In this document: positions 52,034 to 59,858 of the stretch, one piece after another
Position numbering within the stretch: the first letter of the stretch is position 1
Layout: the number at the start of each line of letters is the position of its first letter
NCBI RefSeq assembly: GCF_945605565.1
Contig: NZ_OX216966.1
Coordinates: forward strand, 4,146,001-4,210,000
From: Paenibacillus dendritiformis
GTDB taxonomy: Bacteria > Bacillota > Bacilli > Paenibacillales > Paenibacillaceae
Direction of reading: 5' to 3'
Length of the DNA stretch: 64,000 nt
Position numbers and translations under genes: made by a program
Notes under the pieces: generated by a model
Databases searched by the model: none
Told to the model about the DNA's origin: nothing
The model's input: only the letters and a program-made list of their open reading frames with translations

Positions 52034-53091
52034 ATACCGCCTATTTTCCTCACCGCATCGACAAATTGCTTCATTTCTTCATCCGTTCCGATCGATACTC
52101 TCAAATAGTTGTCGATTCTGGGCTGAGCGAAGTAACGGACCAATATGCCCTGCTCGCGCAGCTCCTCGAACAGCCGCTTCGCCGGAATCGCCGGATGGGT
52201 CATCATGACGAAGTTCGCCTTCGATTCGATAACGGAGCACCCTAGTTCTTCGAGCTGCTTGACCGTCCACTCCCGCGTCCGGATGACGTTCCGGCAAGTC
52301 TCCTGGAAGTAGTCCTCATCCTCCAGCGCCGCCGCCGCGCCCGCGAGCGCCATCCGGTCCAGCGTATAGGAGTTGAACGAATTTTTGACGCGTTCCAGCC
52401 CTTCGATCAAGTCTTCCTGTCCGAAAGCCATGCCTACCCGCATGCCGGCCAGCGACCGCGACTTGGACAGCGTCTGAATGACAAGCAGATTCGGATAGTC
52501 ATCGATAAGCTTCAGGGCGGATTCCCCGCCGAAATCAATATAGGCTTCATCGAGAATGACTACGTGTTCCGCATGCTCCTCCAGCAGCGGGCGGAAGGAA
52601 TCGACCGGAACGTATTTTCCTGTCGGCGCATTCGGATTCGGGATGACAACTCCCGCGCATTCCGGATGAAATGCATCCAGCCGCACATGAAACTCTTCAT
52701 CCAGGGCGATCGTCTCATACGGCAAGCCATATAAATTCGCATAGACTTTATAGAAACTGTATGTAACATCCGGGAACAGAACCGGTGCTCCCGGCGTAAA
52801 AAATGCGGCGAATGAGAAAGCGAGTATTTCATCGGAGCCATTGCCGATGAACACTTGCCGCTCGCTTCGTCCGAACCGTCTTGCCGCGGCCTGCCTCAGC
52901 TCCTGGCATGCCGGATCCGGATACAGGCGCAGATCCGCCTGAACCGCCTGTTGGATGGCAGCCAGCACACGGGGAGATGGAGGATACGGATTCTCGTTCG
53001 TATTCAGTTTGATATAGGTTTTATCCTTAGGCTGCTCCCCAGGCACATAGGGGACAAGCCGCTTTGTCAGGTCGCTCCAATATTTGCTCAT
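52027..53091 (-). CDS. hisC: Histidinol-phosphate aminotransferase
   Basis: 354 residues, fold-type I PLP enzyme. KLNTNENPYPPSPRVL at the start, FIGNGSDEIL, IPNPNAPTGKY, VILDEAYIDF, and the PLP lysine in TLSKSRSLAGMRVG. Transaminates imidazole acetol phosphate in histidine synthesis; some Paenibacillus copies also serve aromatic amino acids. Not in a his operon here. Flanked on both sides by dispersed elements (H at the stop, I 90 bp upstream). Confidence 0.94.
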   Translation of the reverse strand: MSKYWSDLTKRLVPYVPGEQPKDKTYIKLNTNENPYPPSPRVLAAIQQAVQADLRLYPDPACQELRQAAARRFGRSERQVFIGNGSDEILAFSFAAFFTPGAPVLFPDVTYSFYKVYANLYGLPYETIALDEEFHVRLDAFHPECAGVVIPNPNAPTGKYVPVDSFRPLLEEHAEHVVILDEAYIDFGGESALKLIDDYPNLLVIQTLSKSRSLAGMRVGMAFGQEDLIEGLERVKNSFNSYTLDRMALAGAAAALEDEDYFQETCRNVIRTREWTVKQLEELGCSVIESKANFVMMTHPAIPAKRLFEELREQGILVRYFAQPRIDNYLRVSIGTDEEMKQFVDAVRKIGGII

Positions 53092-53180
53092 GTTCTTCTC
53101 TCTCTCCTTTACTGAGCGTATCTTCCCGCGATGGAATCACAGACACCGTGATAAGAGCCGATCTCCATCTGTGAACGTAT

Positions 53181-53204
53181 TTAGTTAACATCATTAAATA
53201 AATG
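53181..53204 (+). repeat. Dispersed AT-rich element, copy I
   Basis: TTAGTTAACATCATTAAATA, left half matching the consensus at 11 of 14 positions against copy A. It lies 90 bp upstream of the hisC start. Confidence 0.55.
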
Positions 53205-53261
53205 TGCCGCAGCCCATCTTCCTTGGAAAACAGGTGCCAAGTGAATCCAAAACGGCTCGAA

Positions 53262-53582
53262 TCAACGTCCCTCCCGCCCGGAGTCATGCGAATACGTCTC
53301 TTCCTGAATCGACGATCGGCCCGGATCCAGCAAAGTGAGGAACTGTTCATAGAGCAGGTCCAGTTCCGGATCCCGATACAGAGACCCCGCCGCATCCCGG
53401 TAGGCTTGTTCGCTTGGAAAGATCTGAATCTCTATCCATAGGCCGGGCTCATCGGAGCTGGGAGCATAATGCAGCGTATAATCAAGATGTGCCCGATATA
53501 CAGCGTCGGCACGCGCCATGAGCTGATGATAGGCCTGCGTCCGGGACGCTTGGATGTAGTAGCGGAATATTTTGTAATACAG
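53262..53582 (-). CDS. Small protein, unknown, possible CTG start
   Basis: About 106 residues: YYKIFRYYIQASRTQAYHQLMARADAVYRAHLDYTLHYAPSSDEPGLWIEIQIFPSEQAYRDAA, a ferredoxin-like ABM-type domain by appearance. The frame extends upstream, but those codons are basic, low-quality sequence without an RBS. GGGAGGG six bases before CTG (53582-53580) argues for a CTG start; ATA or a distant ATG (53687) are weaker options. Function unknown. Confidence 0.65.
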   Translation of the reverse strand: MYYKIFRYYIQASRTQAYHQLMARADAVYRAHLDYTLHYAPSSDEPGLWIEIQIFPSEQAYRDAAGSLYRDPELDLLYEQFLTLLDPGRSSIQEETYSHDSGREGR

Positions 53583-53763
53583 AGTTATCCCTCCCGCGTC
53601 CGCATTGTTGATTCGAGATCGGACGTATTCCAAAAATGACGCTCGAGCATGTTTTCGCCTTCTCCACTTTTTCCTTGTCTTCATCATAGAATAGTAAACG
53701 TCTGTCTGCAATCCCGTATTCTGAGTCAATGGCAGCAGTGCGGACGGAGCAGGCAGACGCACA

Positions 53764-53792
53764 AAGCCAGAGAGCCTTACGCCCTCTGGCTT
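53764..53792. terminator. Hairpin near the end of the metal ABC operon
   Basis: AAGCCAGAG (53764-53772) and CTCTGGCTT (53784-53792), 11-nt loop. On the minus strand it is followed only by TGTGCG, on the plus strand by ATTTTTC, so terminator strength for the metal operon is moderate. Confidence 0.55.
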
Positions 53793-53835
53793 ATTTTTCT
53801 CCATTTCGATATCAGACCAAAGTCTCACGCCCGCT

Positions 53836-54717
53836 CTACCGGGATTCAGCAACCGCATCGGGACGCACATAACGCGAGAGCAGCCCATGCTTCGGCGATC
53901 CGATAAAGCTAATCATGAATACAATGCCGGTGGCGAAGGCCATCGAACCGGAAATCGATGTGTCCAGCCATACCGCAACATAGTAGCCTCCGGCTGCGGA
54001 GAGAATGCCGCAGGCAGAGCTCAGCACGAGCATGACGGACAAGCGGTCGGTCCACAAGTATGCGGCCGCCGCCGGTGTAATCAGCATGGCTACGACCATA
54101 ATCGCTCCGACCGCATCGAACGAGGCGACGGTCGTCACCGACACCAGCCCCATGAACAGATAGTGCATGAGCGCCACGGGGATTCCGATGCTCGCGGCCA
54201 GCGCCGGATCGAAGGTCGTAATTTTCCACTCTTTGTAGAATGCCAATATCGCAATCAGCACAACCAGCAGCACGATGCCGAGAATCAGCGTCGCTTCCGG
54301 TACGGACCCGAGCCCGGGCAGGTCGACCGTGTTCCACGGCACGAACGTAATCTCCCCCATCAGCGCGTGCTTCACATCCAGGTGGGCATTGCCGATCTGC
54401 GTCGCAATCAGGATGACGCCAATCGCGAACAGCGTCGTGAAGACGACGCCGATTGAGGCGTCCTGCTGCACGCCCCGGGAATGGAACCACTGCACCAGCA
54501 CAGCGGTCAGCAGTCCGGCAATAATCGCGCCGATCAGCATATGAATGCCGCTTAGTTCCCGCGTAATGAGAAAAGCCGTTACGATGCCAAGCAGGACGGT
54601 ATGACTGATGGCATCCGCCATCATCGCCATCCGGCGCAGAATCAGAAAGACGCCGACCAATCCGCAAGACATGCCGACCAAGGAGGCGGTCAATAATATC
54701 CACGCTGTATAGCTCAT
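53836..54717 (-). CDS. mntD: Manganese-type ABC transporter permease
   Basis: 293 residues, eight to nine spans of the ZnuB/MntD family: GLVGVFLILRRMAMMADAISHTVLLGIV at the start, SFDAVGAIMVVAMLITPAAAAYLWTDRL near 220. Forms the channel with the adjoining paralogue. ATG 54717 has GAGGAGGGG upstream. Last gene of the operon. Confidence 0.92.
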   Translation of the reverse strand: MSYTAWILLTASLVGMSCGLVGVFLILRRMAMMADAISHTVLLGIVTAFLITRELSGIHMLIGAIIAGLLTAVLVQWFHSRGVQQDASIGVVFTTLFAIGVILIATQIGNAHLDVKHALMGEITFVPWNTVDLPGLGSVPEATLILGIVLLVVLIAILAFYKEWKITTFDPALAASIGIPVALMHYLFMGLVSVTTVASFDAVGAIMVVAMLITPAAAAYLWTDRLSVMLVLSSACGILSAAGGYYVAVWLDTSISGSMAFATGIVFMISFIGSPKHGLLSRYVRPDAVAESR

Positions 54718-54718
54718 C

Positions 54719-55648
54719 TCAATTCCCCTCCTCGAGCACGCTGCCAAGCGGCTTCCCCGTCCAGGAGCCGGCCAGTTGCTTTTTCTGGGCGCGCAGCTGC
54801 AGGGATTTGACGAGCAGTCCTTTTTGGGCGCCGAATACGAGCGACACGAGGAAGAGCGAAGAGGACGCGACGACGATGAACGGTCCGGTCGGCCACCCCT
54901 TGCCGAGCGTGCTGATCACGGTTCCGAAGAAGCCGGAACCGCCGCCGAAGAGAGCCGACAGGATCATCATCCACTTGAAGGAATGCGTCCAGTAGCGCGC
55001 GCTGACCGAAGGAATGATGAGCAGCGCGGCCATCAGAATGACGCCGACGGCCTGGATGCCGATGACAATGACGAGCACGAGCACAGTCAAATAGACGGCA
55101 TTCATCAGCCTGCCCGACAATCCCAAGCCTGCGGCAAAATTGGCGTCGAACAGGAACAGCTTCCATTCCTTGAAAGCAATGATGACGACGAGCATGACGA
55201 GCAGTGCGACGACGAGCATCGTGTACACGTCTTTGCGGACCATCGACGCGGCTTGACCGAAGATGAAGTTGTCCAGCCCGCTCTGGTTGCCGCCGCCGGT
55301 CCGATTGACGATGGTGAGGAGCATGATCCCGAATCCGAAAAATACGGACAGGATCATGCCCATCGCCGTATCCTCCTTCACGCGGCTGGAGGAGCGGATC
55401 CATTGAATCAGGCTGGCCCCCAGCAGCGCGCTGACGGCCGCTCCGGCGATCATCACCGGCAAATTTTTGCTACCCATGAGGGCGAAGCCGATGACGACTC
55501 CGGGCAGCGCCGCATGGGACAGCGCATCGCTCATCAGACTCTGCCGCTTCCAATAGGCAAGGCATCCGATCATCCCCGACGCCATGCCGAGAATCAGCGT
55601 GCTGAACAGGACCCACTGCGCATTCGGAGACAACAATGCGTCGAACAT
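54719..55648 (-). CDS. mntC: Manganese-type ABC transporter permease
   Basis: 309 residues, same family as the following gene: GMIGCLAYWKRQSLMSDALSHAALPGVVIGFAL and GIQAVGVILMAALLIIPSVSARYWT. About nine spans and a charged C-terminal tail. One base separates its stop from the next start. Confidence 0.92.
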   Translation of the reverse strand: MFDALLSPNAQWVLFSTLILGMASGMIGCLAYWKRQSLMSDALSHAALPGVVIGFALMGSKNLPVMIAGAAVSALLGASLIQWIRSSSRVKEDTAMGMILSVFFGFGIMLLTIVNRTGGGNQSGLDNFIFGQAASMVRKDVYTMLVVALLVMLVVIIAFKEWKLFLFDANFAAGLGLSGRLMNAVYLTVLVLVIVIGIQAVGVILMAALLIIPSVSARYWTHSFKWMMILSALFGGGSGFFGTVISTLGKGWPTGPFIVVASSSLFLVSLVFGAQKGLLVKSLQLRAQKKQLAGSWTGKPLGSVLEEGN

Positions 55649-55650
55649 GC

Positions 55651-56379
55651 TTAAGCCTCCTTCATCCAGCGCAGCGCTCCGCCGTAGGCGCGGTGGACAT
55701 TATCCCTGGTGAAGACCTTCCCGGTCTTGCCATGAGCGACAACTGTCCGGTTGAGCAGCAGAACATGGTCGAAATAGTCTTCTACCGTCTGCAGATCGTG
55801 ATGCACGACCATTACGGTCTTCCCGGACAGCTTCAATTCCTTGAGCGTCGTCATAATCGCCGTCTCCGTCGCGGCGTCGACGCCGGCCAGCGGTTCATCC
55901 ATGAAGTACAGATCCGCATCCTGGACCAGCGCCCGCGCGAGGAACACCCGCTGCTGCTGGCCGCCGGACAATTGACTGATTTGGCGTTCCGCATAATCGG
56001 CCATTCCCATCTTCGCCAACGATTCCATCGCCAGCTCCCGATGGCGGCGGCCCGGCCATCGGAGCCAGCCGATCCGTCCGTACAAGCCCATCAGCACCAC
56101 ATCCAGCGCATTGGTCGGGAAATCCCAGTCGACCGATCCGCGCTGCGGCACATAGCCCACTCGCGTCTTCATCTTCGCCAAGGTCGATCCGAAGAAGGAG
56201 ACGGTGCCGGACAGCTTCGGGTGCAGCTCCAGCATCACCTTGAGCAGCGTCGACTTCCCTGCCCCGTTCGGGCCGACAATTCCGGTCAACGAGCCTTGCT
56301 TCACTTCAAAGGCGACATCGTGAAGCACTTGATTTTTGCGGTAAGATGCCGTTACGCCCTGCACGTTCAGAACGGACAT
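55651..56379 (-). CDS. mntB: Manganese-type ABC transporter ATPase
   Basis: 242 residues: Walker A GPNGAGKST, Q-loop YVPQRGSVDWDFP, signature LSGGQQQR, Walker B LYFMDEPLAGVD, His switch VVHHD. Start ATG 56379 chosen because GAGAGG is eight bases upstream; a GTG three codons earlier is possible. Confidence 0.94.
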   Translation of the reverse strand: MSVLNVQGVTASYRKNQVLHDVAFEVKQGSLTGIVGPNGAGKSTLLKVMLELHPKLSGTVSFFGSTLAKMKTRVGYVPQRGSVDWDFPTNALDVVLMGLYGRIGWLRWPGRRHRELAMESLAKMGMADYAERQISQLSGGQQQRVFLARALVQDADLYFMDEPLAGVDAATETAIMTTLKELKLSGKTVMVVHHDLQTVEDYFDHVLLLNRTVVAHGKTGKVFTRDNVHRAYGGALRWMKEA

Positions 56380-56380
56380 A

Positions 56381-57337
56381 TTACTCACCTCTCTCTGTCA
56401 ATGCGTGATAGATCGTCTCCACATTGTGGCGGTACATTCCGAGATATGTACCTTCCGGCGTACCCGCATCGCCCATTGCGTCCGAGAAGAGCTCCCCGCC
56501 CAGCTTGACCTGAAGCCCCTTGCTCGCCACTCCTTCGATGACGGCTTTGATCGAGCTCTGGTTGATGCTGCTCTCGACAAACACCGCAGGAATCCGGTAT
56601 TCCAGCAATATCGCAATCGTATCGTCGATATCGGAGATGCCGATCTCGTCCTCCGTGCTCAGCCCCTGGAGACCGACCACCTCCACGTCGTGCATGCGCC
56701 CGAAGTAGCCGAACGCGTCATGCGCCGTGACGAGGACGCGCTTCTCCTTCGGGATGAGCGCCAGCTTGCCCTTCGATTCCTCCTGAAGCGCATCCAACTG
56801 CTCGAAATACTTCGCCTTGTTCGCCTCGAAATAATCGGCATCGTCTGGCGAATACCGCTTCAACTCCTCGGTCGCCGCGCCGAGCGCCAGCTTCCACAGT
56901 TCGATATCGAACCAGACGTGCGGATCGATTGCCCCCGCATCGTCCTTCAACAAGCGTTCGGCTGGGATCGCTTCCGCCACGGCCCGTACAGGCCTCTTTT
57001 TGCCGATTTGCTCGAAGACCTCTCCCATATTGCCTTCCAGATTCAGGCCGCTGTACAGCACGATATCCCCGCTTTCCAGCTTCTGAATATCTCCCTGTGT
57101 GGCATTGTACAGATGCGGGTCTACCCCCGGGCCCATTAAGCTCTGCACGTTCACCCGGTCCCCGCCGATGACCGATACCGGCTCCGCGATTTGGGCGATG
57201 GTCGTAACGATATTGATTTTCCCTTCCCGTGCTGCTGCTGTCGGTTGCTCTGATCCGGAGCCGCATGCCGATACAATGATCGACAGCGCCAAGATCATGA
57301 CGCTCATCAGCTTCCCTCGAATTTTGCCCTGCTTCAC
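56381..57337 (-). CDS. mntA: Metal-binding lipoprotein of the ABC importer (MntA/TroA)
   Basis: 318 residues. Lipobox SIIVSAC (Cys near 25). TroA-like ligands: His in GVDPHLYN, His in IDPHVWFD, Glu in VFVESSIN, Asp in FSDAMG, the His-His-Glu-Asp set of manganese/iron-type proteins. No histidine-rich loop, which argues against zinc. Begins with GTG after AGGAGG. First gene of the four-gene operon. Confidence 0.92.
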   Translation of the reverse strand: MKQGKIRGKLMSVMILALSIIVSACGSGSEQPTAAAREGKINIVTTIAQIAEPVSVIGGDRVNVQSLMGPGVDPHLYNATQGDIQKLESGDIVLYSGLNLEGNMGEVFEQIGKKRPVRAVAEAIPAERLLKDDAGAIDPHVWFDIELWKLALGAATEELKRYSPDDADYFEANKAKYFEQLDALQEESKGKLALIPKEKRVLVTAHDAFGYFGRMHDVEVVGLQGLSTEDEIGISDIDDTIAILLEYRIPAVFVESSINQSSIKAVIEGVASKGLQVKLGGELFSDAMGDAGTPEGTYLGMYRHNVETIYHALTERGE

Positions 57338-57434
57338 TTCCTATTCCTCCTCCATCATTTACATGCAGCACTGGTACCTATAGTATGCGTGCGGGCAAGA
57401 ATATTCACCTAGTGCAACTTTAATGCTAAATATA

Positions 57435-57463
57435 AAATTAGTTTCCCAAGGTTTATTTGTCAA
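57435..57463 (-). promoter_or_regulatory. Promoter of mntABCD with MntR-like box
   Basis: Minus strand: TTGACA (57463-57458), 17 nt, TAATTT (57440-57435). The spacer reads AATAAACCTTGGGAAAC; its CCTT...GGAAAC resembles the Bacillus MntR site (TTTGCCTTAAGGAAAC) in the right half only. Regulation by MntR is inferred. Confidence 0.5.
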
Positions 57464-57652
57464 GAGCCCAATTTGCCAGAGTTGGAGCTGTTTTCGCTTT
57501 CTTATGCTGCTATCCATTTTTCTTCCCCATGAAAAATCCTTATCTTACAGGCACTTTTCCACATTACCAGCCGTTTATAACTTTCCTTTGTCCAACTTAT
57601 TTTAGTGAAATTAATTATTTTTCCCGCTGCTTCACCCTCTCGCCCCACAACG

Positions 57653-57683
57653 ACAAAAAGCCTTCATTCCCGTGAATGAAGGC
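57653..57683 (-). terminator. Terminator of the DUF5316 gene
   Basis: Minus strand GCCTTCATT, CACGGG, AATGAAGGC then TTTTTG. Confidence 0.9.
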
Positions 57684-57699
57684 CGCAATAGCAAACTGC

Positions 57700-57987
57700 C
57701 TATTTCGTTATAAAATATACGATGGTTACTACCAAAAACGGAATCGAACTTAGGAACACAATCCCCGACCATTGAGTACGGGCGCGCAGTTCTTCTGTTG
57801 AGCTAGAGTGGAAGTTGGCTCGCGACCGATCCCCGCTTACGAGCGTCCCGGATAGGATTGCCGCGAGAATCACCAGGATTCCCCCAGGCCACGCATTCGC
57901 TTCGGCCGCCAGTTCCCAGCCGCCCCTCGCATACGCAAGTGCAGTAATCAACAGACTTATAATACATGCCAATCCGAAATATTTCAT
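57700..57987 (-). CDS. DUF5316-like small membrane protein
   Basis: 95 residues, three hydrophobic segments: FGLACIISLLITALAY, GGILVILAAILSGTLVSGDRSRANFHS and the C-terminal WSGIVFLSSIPFLVVTIVYF. The SGDRxRANF stretch after the second span is what I associate with DUF5316. Function unknown; single gene with its own terminator. Confidence 0.82.
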   Translation of the reverse strand: MKYFGLACIISLLITALAYARGGWELAAEANAWPGGILVILAAILSGTLVSGDRSRANFHSSSTEELRARTQWSGIVFLSSIPFLVVTIVYFITK

Positions 57988-58100
57988 TCCCGCATCGCTC
58001 CTCTCCCTTGATGCTGTCGCCCATCTGTCCCGGCAATATTCATCTTTTCTAGTTAATACGCAACGGAGCGGATTCGGTTCGACCTATATTTTTAGAGCAG

Positions 58101-58613
58101 TCACGGCTTGACGGCCTGATTGAAGCGATGAATGCCGAAGCTTTGGAAGGAGGAGCGAAGAATCGCGTCGCGCAGCGGATACAGATTCGGTGTCACGCGG
58201 AGCTCGATTCCCATTTCAAGCAGCCTGTCGACAAGTCTGTTCACAGGAGTTGCGGCTGCGGGAATGATCGTATGAGAGGAAATATAGTAACCCGCCGTTT
58301 CATCATAGAGCTCGAACAGGTCTTCCTCGAACGAATACCGGTATATCGTACAGTCCGTGACGCGGGCGTACCACCGGCTCTCTATCGTAATTATCGTAGT
58401 TGCCAGCGACTGACCGAAAAATCGTTCCCGGTCTTCCTCGTTCATATCCGGTGTGGCCCTGACGACAATCCGGGGACAATTCCTCGGAAAAAAATAAGTA
58501 AATTGATGCTCCTCATCAATCGCCCATACGACCGGAGGAAAACCTTCGCGATTCGGGTTCTCCCTCGGGACGAACCGCTTAATGTCCGATTCTTCACTGA
58601 AATGGTACAGCAT
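58101..58613 (-). CDS. DUF6886-like protein
   Basis: 170 residues beginning MLYHFSEESDIKRFVPR, then PPVVWAIDEEHQFTYFFPRNCPRIV and TDCTIYRYSFEEDLFELYDETAGYYISSHTIIP. This is the pattern of DUF6886, a family of unknown role with an ADP-ribosyltransferase-like look. ATG 58613 has GAGGAGGG upstream. It follows the N-acetyltransferase gene after 11 nt, so they form an operon. Confidence 0.82.
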   Translation of the reverse strand: MLYHFSEESDIKRFVPRENPNREGFPPVVWAIDEEHQFTYFFPRNCPRIVVRATPDMNEEDRERFFGQSLATTIITIESRWYARVTDCTIYRYSFEEDLFELYDETAGYYISSHTIIPAAATPVNRLVDRLLEMGIELRVTPNLYPLRDAILRSSFQSFGIHRFNQAVKP

Positions 58614-58624
58614 GGCTTCCCTCC

Positions 58625-59434
58625 TCATTCTCTGCTGGTCAGTCTCAGTGCGCAGTCCAGTTGAGACCGTCTGCGCCGGAAGATGTCGCTGGCTTGGTCA
58701 TACAAGGCAAAATCCATCCCGAACTTGTCTGTAATCCAATACTTCAGCTCATCCGGCCCCAGTTCTTGCTCGATCTTCCGATCCGGGAAATGCTGCTTCA
58801 GCGTGCCGTTCGTCAATGATGTCGGGATGTCTCCGATATAACCAAATATGAGCAGCTCCCGCAGCATCGGCGACGTGTTCCAATCATTCGAACGGTTGAT
58901 GAACGGAACCATATCCTCCAGTTGGACTGGCTCGGGATTTAATGTTTTGGTCGGGCCCGGCTGCCGAACGATTGTAATTCCTTCCGCCGACGAGGTATAG
59001 TTGAAGGTCTCCCTGTCGTCCGCCGCAACGAACGACTGATGCAGCGGGTAGGCTTGAAACAAGGGGGCGGCATAACCGAGATCGACATAATACGGCTGAT
59101 CCAGATCCACGCGCAAGCAGAGATGCCCCGGGTCCATATACAGATAATGCGCGCTATAGCCCAGCTGCCGCAGCAGCCAGTGGAAGCCGATGGCTATCGT
59201 CCAGCAGGTGCCGCCGTACCCATGCGTCACCATACGATCGACATAGACATCGATAGGAGGAATGAACTGCTTCCTCGCGGCGCCCGTCTCGTAATCTATG
59301 ATCTTGGTCAAGTTCTCCCATCGCACCTTCCGCTGGAACCGATCGATCAGCTTGTTCAGCAGAGCCAAATCCGCCTCGCCCCGCGGCACCTCCACAAAAG
59401 CCAAAAAACGCTCAACCAGCGCTTCCGCTTCCAT
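58625..59434 (-). CDS. Arylamine N-acetyltransferase
   Basis: 269 residues of the NAT family: KVRWENLTKIIDYETG, then VTHGYGGTCWTIAIGFHWLLRQLGY with the catalytic cysteine near residue 77, PGHLCLRV (His 104) and YVDLGYAAPLF (Asp 118). Transfers acetyl from acetyl-CoA to arylamines and hydrazines. RBS AAGGGGGAG. First gene of the pair with the DUF6886-like gene. Confidence 0.93.
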   Translation of the reverse strand: MEAEALVERFLAFVEVPRGEADLALLNKLIDRFQRKVRWENLTKIIDYETGAARKQFIPPIDVYVDRMVTHGYGGTCWTIAIGFHWLLRQLGYSAHYLYMDPGHLCLRVDLDQPYYVDLGYAAPLFQAYPLHQSFVAADDRETFNYTSSAEGITIVRQPGPTKTLNPEPVQLEDMVPFINRSNDWNTSPMLRELLIFGYIGDIPTSLTNGTLKQHFPDRKIEQELGPDELKYWITDKFGMDFALYDQASDIFRRRRSQLDCALRLTSRE

Positions 59435-59474
59435 TGCATCTCCCCCTTCGATTTTTGTTCGTCCCTTCTCCTAT

Positions 59475-59503
59475 ACAATATCCCATTTTATCCCTTCTGA
59501 CAA
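59475..59503 (-). promoter_or_regulatory. Promoter of the N-acetyltransferase gene
   Basis: Minus strand TTGTCA (59503-59498), 17-nt spacer, TATTGT (59480-59475), about 40 nt before the start codon. Confidence 0.6.
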
Positions 59504-59556
59504 AAATGACTCTTCCATCCCGTTCGAGGGACAAAAGAGTCTGGATGCCACCTAGG

Positions 59557-59800
59557 TCATTCATACCGGATCGAGCCTATATACTCGAAGGTCAACCGTT
59601 CATTCGCGGCATGCCGCACTTGACCGTGATATGCGAAATTATACAGCAGAATAACCGTATTCCGCTCCTCCGCGAACGGTTCAGGGTGAAGCTGCCGTGT
59701 ATGTATACGTCAAGTAACGCTCCAGCTCCTGTTCCGAGTCGCATCGGCCCACCCAGAGGGACACGATGCCGGGCTGCTCCCAAGCTTCCTCTTCGTTCAT
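59557..59800 (-). pseudogene. Imm22-like immunity gene, internally deleted
   Basis: From ATG 59800 (after AAGGAAGAGAAGGGG): MNEEEAWEQPGIVSLWVGRC, DSEQELERYLTYTYTAASP-stop. In another frame directly after: PEPFAEERNTVILLYNFAY, then RLTFEYIGSIRYE-stop at 59557. Together they look like the start and end of an Imm22-type polymorphic-toxin immunity protein missing its middle (about 40 residues). No toxin gene is near. Identification is from memory of the family. Confidence 0.6.
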
Positions 59801-59828
59801 GCCCCTTCTCTTCCTTCCCTATCGAACC

Positions 59829-59852
59829 AGGGCGGAGTTCCCTATCCGCCCT
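59829..59852. terminator. Hairpin after murC
   Basis: AGGGCGGA (59829-59836), GTTCCCTA, TCCGCCCT (59845-59852). It lies 6 nt past the murC stop; no T-run. Confidence 0.5.
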
Positions 59853-59858
59853 GCTTCA

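Larger units (their letters stand above)
57338..57699. other. Upstream region of the metal operon; otherwise no gene
   Basis: 362 bp. Holds the manganese operon promoter (57435-57463) and, at its right end, the terminator of the DUF5316 gene. AT-rich, with short plus-strand open frames that lack an RBS and are rejected. Confidence 0.6.

Noticed and set aside
1217..53204. Rho-independent terminators as an explanation for the dispersed elements
   Set aside because: The stems contain almost only A-T pairs and lack a T-run, so they would not end transcription.
57423..57675. Plus-strand open frames upstream of the manganese operon
   Set aside because: No RBS, low-complexity AT-rich translation, and they overlap the operon promoter.
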